Assembly (NCBI RefSeq): GCF_015351235.1
Contig: NZ_JADKSJ010000003.1
Span: forward strand, 43,899-107,898
DNA from: Plantibacter sp. VKM Ac-2880
GTDB taxonomy: Bacteria > Actinomycetota > Actinomycetes > Actinomycetales > Microbacteriaceae
Reading direction: 5' to 3'
Length of the DNA: 64,000 nucleotides
Part shown: piece by piece, positions 7,619-15,737 of the stretch
Layout: every line of letters starts with the position of its first letter
Position numbering within the stretch: position 1 is the first letter of the stretch
The notes under the pieces: generated by a model
Told to the model about the DNA's origin: nothing
Database searches by the model: none
The model's input: only the letters and a program-made list of their open reading frames with translations
Program-made: the position numbers and the translations under genes

Positions 7619-8155
7619 ATGAGTCGTCGTCGTGAGCTCACGCTGTCGCAGGCCGTGTCCGAGGGGGTCGCGTGCACGCGTCCCTGGGGGTACTTCTTTC
7701 CCCCGGTGCCGTTGGTTTCGCCCGAGGCGCGGCTCGTCATCGTTCCACCGGGGACGACTGCCGGCCGACACCGTCTGTGGCTGCTGTCCGCGACGTGGCA
7801 GCGCTACGCCTGGGTCCTCGCGCTGACGGTGTTCGCAGCGACGCTGCTGTTCACGCGCGCCGAGTGGATCTTCGTCATCACGGCCGCCGTCGCCGTTTGG
7901 TTGCTCGGTTCGACGCTCATCCACGTTCTGGCCAGTCGGCAGCCGCAGCGGCCGCGCGAGATCCGCTCTCCCATCGCCCGCACGCGCCGTGGGTTCCACC
8001 CCGCCGACGGGCCCTTCATCGAGCTGCAGACGCACCTGAACTTCCTCGACGCCCTCGAACGAGAGGGCCGCATCAGCCCAGCCCAGTACGCACAGGAGTG
8101 GGCCGCGATCTACCGCGCCCTGCCCTCCTCAGAACGAAAGGCGACACGACCATGA
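7619..8155 (+). CDS. DUF6611-like small membrane protein
   Basis: The ATG at 7619 gives MSRRRELTLSQAVSEG. Two adjacent membrane helices follow (residues about 60-80 and 82-105; WVLALTVFAATLLF and WIFVITAAVAVWLLG). The cytosolic tail ends LDALEREGRISPAQYAQEWAAIYR, a pattern known from actinobacterial DUF6611-type proteins of unknown function. The frame is open upstream to 7409, but that segment is Cys/Gly/Trp-rich and unlikely to be coding. Its stop overlaps the next ATG (ATGA). Confidence 0.65.
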   Translation: MSRRRELTLSQAVSEGVACTRPWGYFFPPVPLVSPEARLVIVPPGTTAGRHRLWLLSATWQRYAWVLALTVFAATLLFTRAEWIFVITAAVAVWLLGSTLIHVLASRQPQRPREIRSPIARTRRGFHPADGPFIELQTHLNFLDALEREGRISPAQYAQEWAAIYRALPSSERKATRP

Positions 8156-8673
8156 CCACACCGCTGCGCATCATCACCATTCGTGAGCCCTGGGCGCACC
8201 GCCTCATCCACGACGGCAAGGATGTGGAGAACCGAGCCCGCAACATCGTCGGCGCCTACCGCGGACCGATCCTCATCCACGCCGCCGGCCGCGTCGACCA
8301 CGATGCCCTCACCGGCGCCGAGCGCCAGAAGATCAGACCGGGCCGGCTCCTCGGCGTCGTGGAACTCATCGACGTCCACCACGCCTCCACCTGCGCCGAC
8401 ACCACCAACGATCGAACCTCCACCGGCCTCTGCTCCGAGTGGGCCGAAGACGACTGCTTCCACCTCGTCATGCGCAACCCCCGCACCCTCACCGAACAGA
8501 TCCCCCACGCCGGCGGCCTCGGCCTCCGCCACGTCACCCCCGACCTCGCCGCCTGGGTATGGGACCACCTCAACGACCCCGCACCCTGGCTCTGCGCCCA
8601 AGACCACGGCCCCACCCGCTGCTCCTGGTGCGGCCAGACCACCGCCGCCGAGGGGGTGCGTCGTTATGCCTGA
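8152..8673 (+). CDS. ASCH domain protein
   Basis: The N-terminus ITIREPWAHRLIHDGKDVENR contains the GKxxExR-type ASCH signature, followed by GPILIHAAG. ASCH is a PUA-like beta-barrel that binds or hydrolyses modified nucleosides or RNA. The C-terminus has a CxxDH..CSWC cysteine cluster (residues about 148-160) that could bind zinc. It overlaps both neighbours by 4-8 bp, indicating translational coupling within the DprA operon. Confidence 0.75.
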   Translation: MTTPLRIITIREPWAHRLIHDGKDVENRARNIVGAYRGPILIHAAGRVDHDALTGAERQKIRPGRLLGVVELIDVHHASTCADTTNDRTSTGLCSEWAEDDCFHLVMRNPRTLTEQIPHAGGLGLRHVTPDLAAWVWDHLNDPAPWLCAQDHGPTRCSWCGQTTAAEGVRRYA

Positions 8674-8995
8674 ACTCGGCCGCGCCGCCCTCTTCACCCT
8701 CCTCGCCGACGGCCGCCACTACGTCGACATCTTCACCGAAGGCGAACTCCCCGACGACCCCGAACGCTGCGCAGAACGCGCGCTCGCCGCAGCGGCCACC
8801 GTCGAGCCCGACGCGATGTTCTCCATCGCGGTGAACGAGCGGGCACGCGATCTCATGATGGGCCGGCGGATGCGGGCTCTCGGGTTCTCAGACCTCGACT
8901 ACAGCCCGATGTTCCCGCGCGAGCGCTACATGGCGGGGCCGGTTCCATCGTCCCCATCTGCAAACGAACACGTCCACGAACGGAGCCTCGCATGA
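8666..8995 (+). CDS. small hypothetical protein
   Basis: A 109-residue acidic N-terminal and Arg/Met-rich C-terminal protein starting MPELGRAALF. No membrane segment or family motif is recognised. It is coupled at both ends: its start overlaps the ASCH stop, and its stop overlaps the ATG of the FtsK-like gene. That supports a real operon member despite unknown function. Confidence 0.7.
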   Translation: MPELGRAALFTLLADGRHYVDIFTEGELPDDPERCAERALAAAATVEPDAMFSIAVNERARDLMMGRRMRALGFSDLDYSPMFPRERYMAGPVPSSPSANEHVHERSLA

Positions 8996-9717
8996 ACCTC
9001 GATCGCACTCCCAACCCCCGGGGCGGGGTGCCGCGCGCGTCCTGCGACAACGTCAGCTTCCCCTTCGCGAACGTCGGACGCGGGGAACTCATGTGGGTAC
9101 CCAAGCGGGACCCGCATCTCCTGGTGGCAGGTTCCGACGGAAGCGGGAAGACGTTCCTCGTCCGGCACCTGCTGGATGAGGTGCGAACAGCCGGCTGGGA
9201 GACCTGGATGGCCGCAGGGACGGCGAACGCCGTACGCGACGATGCGGGCGTCGACCGGCTGGCAGAGTCGGAGAACGACCGCCAAGCGCTCGTCGACGAC
9301 GCCCACACCGTGATGGTCGACCGCTACCGGCGCCGCACCGAGACGCCGCTTGAGTCGGTGCGCCCGATCTTGTTTGTGATCGAAGAGCCCTCCCGCCTCC
9401 ACGAGGAGGCGTTCGAGAACCTGACAGCGCTGGCCATGTACGGCCGATCCGTGGAGGTGCATCTGCTGATCACGATGACCGACCTCGATGGCCGACTCCT
9501 CGCCGGACACTTCCGTGACGTCCTCTCACCGTGCATCGGACTCGGCCAGCTTTCCCAAGCCGCTTCACGAATGCTCTTCGGAGATCCCTTCACCGGCTCA
9601 ATGGCCGGCCCCGGTACCGGGCACATCATCGGACACCACGGGCGGCCCCGCCCGATTGGCATCGAGGCGAGAGGCTCCGGGATGGCAGAGGACGCACAGG
9701 AGGGAACGTCATGGTGA
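8992..9717 (+). CDS. small FtsK/SpoIIIE-like P-loop ATPase
   Basis: Walker A is GSDGSGKT (residues 47-54) and Walker B is ILFVIEE (126-132). They are followed by ALAMYGRSVEVHLLITMTDLDG, matching the sensor strand of FtsK/SpoIIIE/TraB-like DNA pumps, and a late GPGTGHII segment. At 241 residues it lacks the membrane and gamma domains, so it is a minimal ATPase module. It may move DNA or act as a coupling factor for the operon's DNA-processing proteins; that role is inferred. Confidence 0.75.
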   Translation: MNLDRTPNPRGGVPRASCDNVSFPFANVGRGELMWVPKRDPHLLVAGSDGSGKTFLVRHLLDEVRTAGWETWMAAGTANAVRDDAGVDRLAESENDRQALVDDAHTVMVDRYRRRTETPLESVRPILFVIEEPSRLHEEAFENLTALAMYGRSVEVHLLITMTDLDGRLLAGHFRDVLSPCIGLGQLSQAASRMLFGDPFTGSMAGPGTGHIIGHHGRPRPIGIEARGSGMAEDAQEGTSW

Positions 9718-10394
9718 CGGCGAACCAGGCTCGAACGATGCTCGAACCTCATGGCTTCGTCCACCACGAAGCGCCAGGATTCATCGGATTCCACCGCACA
9801 CACACGGACGGCCGCAAGCAGCTGCTCCACCTGTTCAGCTGGTCGAACCCGAAGCACGCAGACGCCCAAGGTATCCCGCACTCCTACGTCGTCATCGCAC
9901 TGATGATCGACGCCTCCAAGCTCCCCGGCGAGAGCGGATTCCACGTCCAGGAGGACGGCCGATTCACCGTCATCGTGAAAGGCTTCGGGGGACACCCTGT
10001 CCGCACCTGGGCGGAGGTCTCCGACGAGATCATCGAACGGATCCTCCCCGCGCTCGACCTTCCTGAGCCGACCGGCAGAGCGCTGCTCACCCGACTGCAC
10101 GAGACGAACCACCTGCCTCCGAAGAAGGAAGACGCCATGAAGAACCTCGACTGGGATCCCTGCATTGTCGACCCGGAGAAGCCCGCGGCGCCGCATCTCA
10201 TCCCGGTCGAAGAGCGCGAGCGCCTTCAAGCCAGCTGGCTCGCCAACCTGCGCCCACACAGGCCTGAGGACATGCTCAGCGACGGTGATCGATCGGACGT
10301 TTTCGATCTCATGGTGGCGCAACCGGGTGTGCTCCATGGCCGGCTACGCCATCATCCCCGGCAAACGAGCGACGCGTCACGAGAGGACATCTGA
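9711..10394 (+). CDS. hypothetical protein
   Basis: The 227-residue product starts MVTANQARTMLEPHGFVHHE at an ATG with an AGGAGGGAA ribosome binding site. The first 120 residues look like a compact alpha/beta domain (ALMIDASKLP, RFTVIVKGFGGHP). The C-terminal 100 residues are basic and may be partly disordered. It overlaps the ATPase gene by 7 bp. No family recognised. Confidence 0.7.
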   Translation: MVTANQARTMLEPHGFVHHEAPGFIGFHRTHTDGRKQLLHLFSWSNPKHADAQGIPHSYVVIALMIDASKLPGESGFHVQEDGRFTVIVKGFGGHPVRTWAEVSDEIIERILPALDLPEPTGRALLTRLHETNHLPPKKEDAMKNLDWDPCIVDPEKPAAPHLIPVEERERLQASWLANLRPHRPEDMLSDGDRSDVFDLMVAQPGVLHGRLRHHPRQTSDASREDI

Positions 10395-10395
10395 C

Positions 10396-10797
10396 ATGGG
10401 GAACGCCGTCTACGAAGAGCGAAGCAACGACCGGTGGGCTGGCTACGGCGTGCCGGCCGTATGCGACCTCGACGGATGCACCACGGGAATCGACCGCGGG
10501 CTCGGCTACAAGTGCGAAGCTGGCCACGCGGATGAAGACGCCTGGCTCGAACTGCCCGAGGACCAGCGCGATCCCGAGTTCGAGGACTCGGGATGCGGCT
10601 TGTTCTTCTGCACGGAGCACCTGTACCGCGCCAAGCTCCACGCCGACGCGACGGCGAAACCGGACACCGCAGAGTGGAACGCGCACATGCTCACCGACGA
10701 GAGCTGGCGCCAGTGGCGAGAAGAGAATCCCGCACGGGTCGAAGCGCTACAGCTGGCGGCCGGATCAGGCACTGCCGACCTCGTGTCCGGCTCATGA
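10396..10797 (+). CDS. Cys-containing hypothetical protein
   Basis: A 133-residue protein with C-x4-C and C-x5-C-x4-H like spacings (CDLDGC, CEAGH, CGLFFCTEH), consistent with a small zinc-binding domain. The rest is acidic and helical. It starts 1 bp after the previous stop and ends in an ATGA overlap with the next gene. Its cysteine pattern resembles that of the following gene, so the two may be related. Confidence 0.7.
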   Translation: MGNAVYEERSNDRWAGYGVPAVCDLDGCTTGIDRGLGYKCEAGHADEDAWLELPEDQRDPEFEDSGCGLFFCTEHLYRAKLHADATAKPDTAEWNAHMLTDESWRQWREENPARVEALQLAAGSGTADLVSGS

Positions 10798-11450
10798 GCG
10801 CCAAGATCACCACCCTGCGTCCATGGGGTCCGCGTGAAGCGCACAGCCCGAACGGTGGCTACGGTCCGACCTGCGACTGGGGCGGCTGTGATGACTACAC
10901 CGAAGCTGTCGTGCTCGTCGACGGGCAGTGGATCTCGATGTGCGCCCCGCACAGCGTCGAGCAGCTCGGAGGACGTGCTCCGCTCCAAGACAACCCGGAA
11001 TCGCGGCTGGAGTGCGTCGCAGACGCCAGCCCGTCGAAGCCCGCACCGGTGAGAGCGGCAGTCCAGTGGGTACCTTCCGGCAACCCGCTGGACGGCATCC
11101 CCGCCGAGGTGGTCCGCCTGCTCGCCGCCGACGACGGACGAACGTTCGGCTACGGCTACGGACCAGGCCGGTCGATGATCTTCCGTCACGAACACGGGGA
11201 GGTATCGCTGCTCCCCGGACAACGGATCGCCAAGGGACAGGGAGCTGCCCACCTCCGCACCAACACGGACAGGCCATCGATCAGCTCTCTGCGGCTGGTC
11301 CAGCAAGACCCCATGATCCTCGAGGCCCTCGCCTCAGCCAGGGACGCAGGACTCATCGTGGAGATCAAGCCAAGCGCCAACGGCCGCGACGTCACCGTCC
11401 TCATCCGCTCGCGTGCCGCCGAGACGCGCGCCGGCGCAGTCGCGTCCTAA
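10794..11450 (+). CDS. Cys-containing hypothetical protein
   Basis: Residues 1-60 include TCDWGGCDDY and WISMCAPH, echoing the CDLDGC...CTEH arrangement of the upstream gene and again suggesting zinc binding. The remainder is a globular alpha/beta domain (MIFRHEHGEVSLLPGQ; GRDVTVLIRS). The start is coupled to the previous gene (ATGA). No family recognised; a role in the operon's nucleic-acid processing is inferred only from context. Confidence 0.7.
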   Translation: MSAKITTLRPWGPREAHSPNGGYGPTCDWGGCDDYTEAVVLVDGQWISMCAPHSVEQLGGRAPLQDNPESRLECVADASPSKPAPVRAAVQWVPSGNPLDGIPAEVVRLLAADDGRTFGYGYGPGRSMIFRHEHGEVSLLPGQRIAKGQGAAHLRTNTDRPSISSLRLVQQDPMILEALASARDAGLIVEIKPSANGRDVTVLIRSRAAETRAGAVAS

Positions 11451-11525
11451 GTCGGCGACCGCGCCTTGAGCCGCGGCACCGCAGTAGACGAGTGCGCGGC
11501 GCCGTCCTGGCTCTAGGCTGGCCGG

Positions 11526-12212
11526 ATGTGCGGACGTTTCGTCGTGACCGAATCCAGCTCGGCCCTGCTCGCGGACCTCGTGACCGACTTCGAGCCCCCT
11601 CGGCCGAACTACAACGTCGCCCCCACAACATCGGTGACGGTCGCGCGAACCTGGGAAGGTGAGCGCACCGCGCCGGCGGTCCGGTGGGGGTTCGTGCCGA
11701 GCTGGGCGAAGAACTTCACCAAGCATCGGCCACAACCGATCAACGCACGACTGGAGACTGCGTCAAAATCGCCGTTGTTCCGCAAGGCGTTTGCAGTTGG
11801 CCGGGCCCTGGTGCCTGCCGCCGGGTACTACGAATGGACCGTCACCGAGACGGGCAAACAACCGCACTTCATCCACGACGAGAGTGCGCCGCAGGCCATG
11901 GCCGGCCTCGTGAGCGCCTGGCCGGATCCCGCGAAGGACGAGGACGACCCCGACAAGTGGCGGTTGTCTATGGCCATCATCACCCGCGACTCGCATGTGG
12001 CGCCGGGGGAGGTGCACGACCGCATGCCGGCATGTCTGACGCCGGACGCGTACGACGACTGGCTGGGCGATCACCTCTCCGTCGACGAGCTCCTGCAGCT
12101 GCTCGACCGGGAGTCGTACGCCGTCGCGCACGACCTCACCCACTACGAGGTCACCCGCGACGTGAACAGCGTCCGCAACAACGGGCCCCACCTGATCGAG
12201 CCGCTGCCGTGA
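11526..12212 (+). CDS. yedK: SRAP domain protein (YedK/HMCES family)
   Basis: SRAP proteins form a covalent thiazolidine link to abasic sites in single-stranded DNA. All key elements are present: catalytic Cys2 (MCGRF), NYNVAPT, WGFVPSW, INARLET, GYYEW with the glutamate, and HDRMPA with the histidine. The length of 228 residues is normal. It sits 75 bp after the previous gene and overlaps the next start by 4 bp. In this operon it would protect ssDNA, matching the DprA-like protein's predicted ssDNA role. Confidence 0.92.
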   Translation: MCGRFVVTESSSALLADLVTDFEPPRPNYNVAPTTSVTVARTWEGERTAPAVRWGFVPSWAKNFTKHRPQPINARLETASKSPLFRKAFAVGRALVPAAGYYEWTVTETGKQPHFIHDESAPQAMAGLVSAWPDPAKDEDDPDKWRLSMAIITRDSHVAPGEVHDRMPACLTPDAYDDWLGDHLSVDELLQLLDRESYAVAHDLTHYEVTRDVNSVRNNGPHLIEPLP

Positions 12213-12553
12213 CGCACGAGATCACCTACAAACGAGGCTCGGCACCGGAGGGAGAGCCGCACGACGCGCTGGTGCAGTTCGGCGCTGCTCAGCTCCGCGC
12301 AAACGCGGTGGAGGGCGGTCTGTATCTTGCGCATGTCGAGACTCCAGAGGAGCTGCAGCGCACTGGCATCGCCTCTGCGTTGTTCGCACGGCTCCACCAG
12401 GAACAACCGACGGTGATCGAGTTCTGGACTCACGCCGCCAGCCTCGACATGGATCACTTCCTCCGCCATCTGCGCTCGACCTACTCGTCCCTGACGTTCC
12501 ACGCCATCGGAGACGACGACGACGACCTCGCCGATGTCGAGTACGGCTCGTAG
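12209..12553 (+). CDS. minimal GNAT-like protein
   Basis: A 114-residue protein from the GTG at 12209 that overlaps the SRAP stop. LYLAHVETPEELQRTGIASALFARLHQ resembles the acetyl-CoA-binding motif A of GNAT acetyltransferases (R-x-x-G-I-A). The domain is shorter than usual and the first strands are reduced. It could be a degenerate or minimal acetyltransferase; the substrate is unknown. Confidence 0.55.
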   Translation: MTHEITYKRGSAPEGEPHDALVQFGAAQLRANAVEGGLYLAHVETPEELQRTGIASALFARLHQEQPTVIEFWTHAASLDMDHFLRHLRSTYSSLTFHAIGDDDDDLADVEYGS

Positions 12554-12562
12554 GCTTGAGCG

Positions 12563-12772
12563 GTGAAGATCCTCGCTACCGTACGTGACCGCGCCGCCAT
12601 TGAGGTCGAGGTGTCCGCACCCGATGTCGCTGGCATGCGATCCACGGTGCTCGCCGAGCGAACAGATGGCCATGAGCTCGCAGCGCTGCGTGGCAGAGGC
12701 CGCGTCGATGGGAACCTCGGGGGCACCGCGGTGTCCCGTCTCAGTGTGCCGGCGGGGAGTAGTACGGCCTAG
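12563..12772 (+). CDS. small hypothetical protein, apparently 3'-altered paralogue
   Basis: From the GTG at 12563, residues 19-55 (SAPDVAGMRSTVLAERTDGH and following) match the product at 47400-47645 almost exactly. The two then diverge. The 47.4 kb copy continues into a longer, protein-like C-terminus, while this copy ends quickly in VPAGSSTA. The 47.4 kb copy has lost the N-terminus seen here. Together they imply an original protein of about 95 residues. Function unknown. Confidence 0.5.
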   Translation: MKILATVRDRAAIEVEVSAPDVAGMRSTVLAERTDGHELAALRGRGRVDGNLGGTAVSRLSVPAGSSTA

Positions 12773-12916
12773 CCGTGGAGCCGTTGACGATCAATCTCTG
12801 TGCGCTGTTGACGCTGCGCATCCACTGGTCTTGTAGGGGCATGGGCTGGGGCGTGCGTCAGGGTCGAGCGCGCGCACGGTGATTTCCGCTGATGCCTGGT
12901 AGGGAGGGTGTGTGGT

Positions 12917-13069
12917 TCACACGCTGCCGATGGGCGAGGGGCTCTTCCCCCGCGTGGATGCGGCCTTGGCTGGGCGACGCTGGCGGGGTCGTCCGGCGGT
13001 CAGCATCATGATCACTCCCGTTGCGCCGAGCGCGCTGGTGAGAGCTGTCAGGGTTATCCATAGGTCCAT
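12917..13069 (-). CDS. small single-helix membrane protein (50 aa)
   Basis: The ATG at 13069 opens a frame reading MDLWITLTALTSALG, a hydrophobic helix of about 22 residues, followed by a very basic tail (GRPRQRRPAKAASTRG). The helix plus positive tail looks like a real small membrane protein, but the ribosome binding site is poor. It lies just downstream of a second small membrane ORF on the same strand. Confidence 0.35.
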   Translation of the reverse strand: MDLWITLTALTSALGATGVIMMLTAGRPRQRRPAKAASTRGKSPSPIGSV

Positions 13070-13157
13070 TGGTCATCGAACGGTGCTCGTCCGCCTCCTT
13101 CACTGGAGGGACGCCGGTCGGGGCTGATCGTGACGTGATTTGCCGAATGAAAGCGCT

Positions 13158-13334
13158 CTAGGGGTTCATGAGCAGCCATGCGAGGGTGGCGAGGAAGATG
13201 AGGCTGAGCACGGCACCCACGATCGGCCCGACGGCTGACCATCTGGCCAGATGGCACCGGGTTGCCGGCTCATCCTGATGCCCTGTGCTGCGAGCAGTAG
13301 CGGTACTCAGCAGGCGAGCACTGAGCAGGTCCAC
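13158..13334 (-). CDS. small single-helix membrane protein (58 aa)
   Basis: The GTG at 13334 follows an AGAGGAAC ribosome binding site. The product has a polar N-terminus and a C-terminal hydrophobic helix (AVGPIVGAVLSLIFLATLAW) ending LLMNP. The good start signal and clean helix support a gene. It is one of several tiny membrane proteins in the window; function unknown. Confidence 0.45.
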   Translation of the reverse strand: MDLLSARLLSTATARSTGHQDEPATRCHLARWSAVGPIVGAVLSLIFLATLAWLLMNP

Positions 13335-13618
13335 GTTCCTCTATCTCGCGCAGCTGATGCGATGAGGGAGTTAGAGACCGCAGCGATAACGATACTGAGG
13401 ATTGCGCAAGCCCGCTCCGAGAATGGTTCGTTCTTCGCGCCCATGGTCATGCGTTAGCGACTGACCTTCGCGAACCGTTCTCCCGAGTCGGAAGTCCACC
13501 TGGGGATGAAAGTGTGATGAGGCACCTTGTGGCGGGGGAGCTGATGCGGTTCGGTGAGAACATTCGTTGTGAGCATTTCGGGATCGCGGCGAACGGTGGT
13601 CCGCACGTCCGCCGAGGA

Positions 13619-13659
13619 GCGGGGTTGTCCGGGTGAGTGATACCCCGGATCAACCCCGC
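13619..13659 (-). terminator. hairpin downstream of LuxR regulator 1
   Basis: GCGGGGTTG(T)CCGGG pairs with CCCCGGATCAACCCCGC across a short loop, giving about 15 bp with one bulge. It lies about 25 bp after the stop of the minus-strand LuxR gene. Either strand could use it; there is no clear U tract. Confidence 0.5.
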
Positions 13660-13682
13660 TTTCCCGTGACGGCTGCGAACAC

Positions 13683-15185
13683 TCAGCCGAGGCGCCAAGA
13701 GTCGGCAACGCGAAGCGCTTGCTCGAGACTATGAACGCCGAGCTTCTTGTACAGGGAAGCGAGATGGCTTTTCGCCGTGTGTGGGGACACATGCAATGCC
13801 GCGGCGACTTCCTTGATCGAGCGGTGCTGGTCGAGCACGTCGAGGACTTCGCGCTCCCGTCTGGTGAGTCGGATGGCCTCGGCTCTTGAGTAGACCTCGT
13901 CCGGCAGCTCGCACGGTAGTGATACTTTTCGGGCGAGCTCGCTTCGGATGCTCGGATGAGCTTCGACGACTTCGCGGAAGCTGTGTGTTCGGAGGACGGA
14001 TTCGGCTGCCCGCTCGAGTGATTCGGCGGAAGAGGAGGTGTCACCGAGGATGTGTTCTGCGGCCGCCTTGATGATCAGCAGCGCTGGTGCCGTGCGGTGG
14101 CGGCCGCCGTGGAGCTGCTGCGCAGCGGAGACGAGGCTCAGCGCACGTTCTGGTCGCCCGGTGAGGAGAGCGAGGCGTGCTTTCGCTGACCAGACCGCTT
14201 CGTGCGCGCTTGTCGCTGCTGGGTCTCGCAGGACGTGTGCTGCAGCTTGATAGTTCTGTGTGGCCATGTAGAGGTTCGCGAGATCCACACGAAGCGTGCT
14301 CCCCGCAAGTGTGCCCGCGCTTGTCAAGTCTCGGTGATGGTCCAGCACGTCCTCGAGCACAGCTGCGGCGAATGGTTGTTCAGATCCGGTCAACGCTGCT
14401 TTCGCGTGGATGTGGGAGCTGATCCACCAAAACTCGCCCGCGCCAAACTCTTGGTCGCTGCTCTCAACGTCCGTCGTCGCAAAGCTCCCCAGCGCGATGA
14501 GTGTTTTGGCGTACTCCGCAACGGTGCAGTAGAACGCATGCATCGGGCCGGTCGCCTGGTCTGAGCGCGGAACCTCCTTGAGGACGAGCTCAGCTTGCGC
14601 GAAGTTGCCGAGGAGCGCGTAGGCAAGCGCCGCGAAGTTGCTGACGTGCGGGGCACAGGGGTGGCCCGTGGCCTCGGCGCGTCGGGTCCCCTCCATGAAG
14701 ATTCCGATAGTGTCGCGTAAGTTGCCGCGGAGCAATTTGACCAGCCCTATTCTGATGAACACGGACGGGAGAATGTCGTCGAACCCGTCGGTGTCCTTCG
14801 ACTCGGCTATCAACCGCAGCGAAGCGTCCGCTTCTTCGTCGGCGTCTGCGATTCGGCCGGCGGCGATGAGGGCGCGCAGCTGGGTCTGCATGACCCCGAG
14901 ACGGTCCCGGGCCGCTGGGACATCTTGCTCCTCAACCCAAGCAGCGAAGCGGTCGAATATGGCGGCGGGAATGAGTGCGTATGGGTTCGTTGCCGCCTGG
15001 GCAATGGCTCCAGCCATGAGGTACCGGGGGTTCTCCCACAACCACACCTCCGGAGCTGCGGCGAAGCCCTCCAGCAGCGCTTCGGGTTCAACGAGCAGAC
15101 GTGCGAAGAAGCTGGTGTCGACGGCAGCAGCGAATGCGGCCCAGTCCTGCGATTGCGCCATTGCGCTCATACTCAGCCTAGGCAT
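13683..15185 (-). CDS. LuxR-family regulator 1 (long, repeat-containing)
   Basis: The C-terminal residues (about 435-495) form a GerE/LuxR HTH: LTRREREVLDVLDQH, then VAAALHVSPHTAKSHLASLY. The preceding 430 residues are helical with TPR-like repeats, as in large ATPase-less relatives of MalT/LAL regulators; I see no Walker motif. The ATG at 15185 has an AGGGGA ribosome binding site. It is divergent from surface protein gene 1. A paralogue of nearly equal length (509 aa) occupies the same position at surface locus 2, so each probably controls its adjacent surface gene. Confidence 0.85.
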   Translation of the reverse strand: MPRLSMSAMAQSQDWAAFAAAVDTSFFARLLVEPEALLEGFAAAPEVWLWENPRYLMAGAIAQAATNPYALIPAAIFDRFAAWVEEQDVPAARDRLGVMQTQLRALIAAGRIADADEEADASLRLIAESKDTDGFDDILPSVFIRIGLVKLLRGNLRDTIGIFMEGTRRAEATGHPCAPHVSNFAALAYALLGNFAQAELVLKEVPRSDQATGPMHAFYCTVAEYAKTLIALGSFATTDVESSDQEFGAGEFWWISSHIHAKAALTGSEQPFAAAVLEDVLDHHRDLTSAGTLAGSTLRVDLANLYMATQNYQAAAHVLRDPAATSAHEAVWSAKARLALLTGRPERALSLVSAAQQLHGGRHRTAPALLIIKAAAEHILGDTSSSAESLERAAESVLRTHSFREVVEAHPSIRSELARKVSLPCELPDEVYSRAEAIRLTRREREVLDVLDQHRSIKEVAAALHVSPHTAKSHLASLYKKLGVHSLEQALRVADSWRLG

Positions 15186-15737
15186 GGAGTCCCCTCTGGA
15201 CGCAGAGAGGTCGCCGGGGCAATCTCATCGCAGACAGGGTCCGGGTATGCGTTGTGTGCTCACGGTAGACCCCCTGCTCACTTGCAGGGCCACCCAGTGC
15301 CAAGTCGTGACCGTATCCGGGTAGTTCCGGCAGAACTCCCAGTAGTTTCAACAATCGACTGGAGGCGGTCTCCGAGACGAGCGCCTCGCGGGTCTCGTCG
15401 GCCACCACGTTCCACCGCATCGACATGCGCGCTTCTCCCTTGATCGCGGCATCCGAACAGGTGAAAACAGCGCGAGGTCACACCGTCCTCGGACACACAA
15501 ATGAGTTCCGGATTGGTACGACGACCAAGAACACAGATGAGCGTAGGGGCCGAGTAAGGGCTTCCCCTACCATGATGAAACTCATCCCGGTATGAAGTCG
15601 AGGTGAAATGGGGGGCATGTTTCCCCCCGTTCCTAGGAAAAAACAACACCTGTCAATTTACTGAGAACGCTGGTCGACCCTTGCGTGTTGGTCTTTCGGC
15701 GACTCGTGCACTCGTACCGCGACAGGAAGATCCCGAC
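15186..15737 (+). promoter_or_regulatory. divergent control region of surface locus 1
   Basis: About 550 bp without a convincing gene lies between the LuxR regulator and surface gene 1. It holds an inverted repeat GTAGGGG/CCCCTAC (about 15544-15570) and GGGGGG/CCCCCC around CATGTTT (about 15608-15632). TGGGGGGCAT also occurs in the corresponding region of locus 2 (about 35281). These are candidate regulator sites or leader hairpins. Confidence 0.5.

Noticed and set aside
9324..10337. 337-codon minus-strand frame opposite the ATPase and the next gene
   Set aside because: Overlaps two well-supported, coupled + strand genes and has shadow composition.
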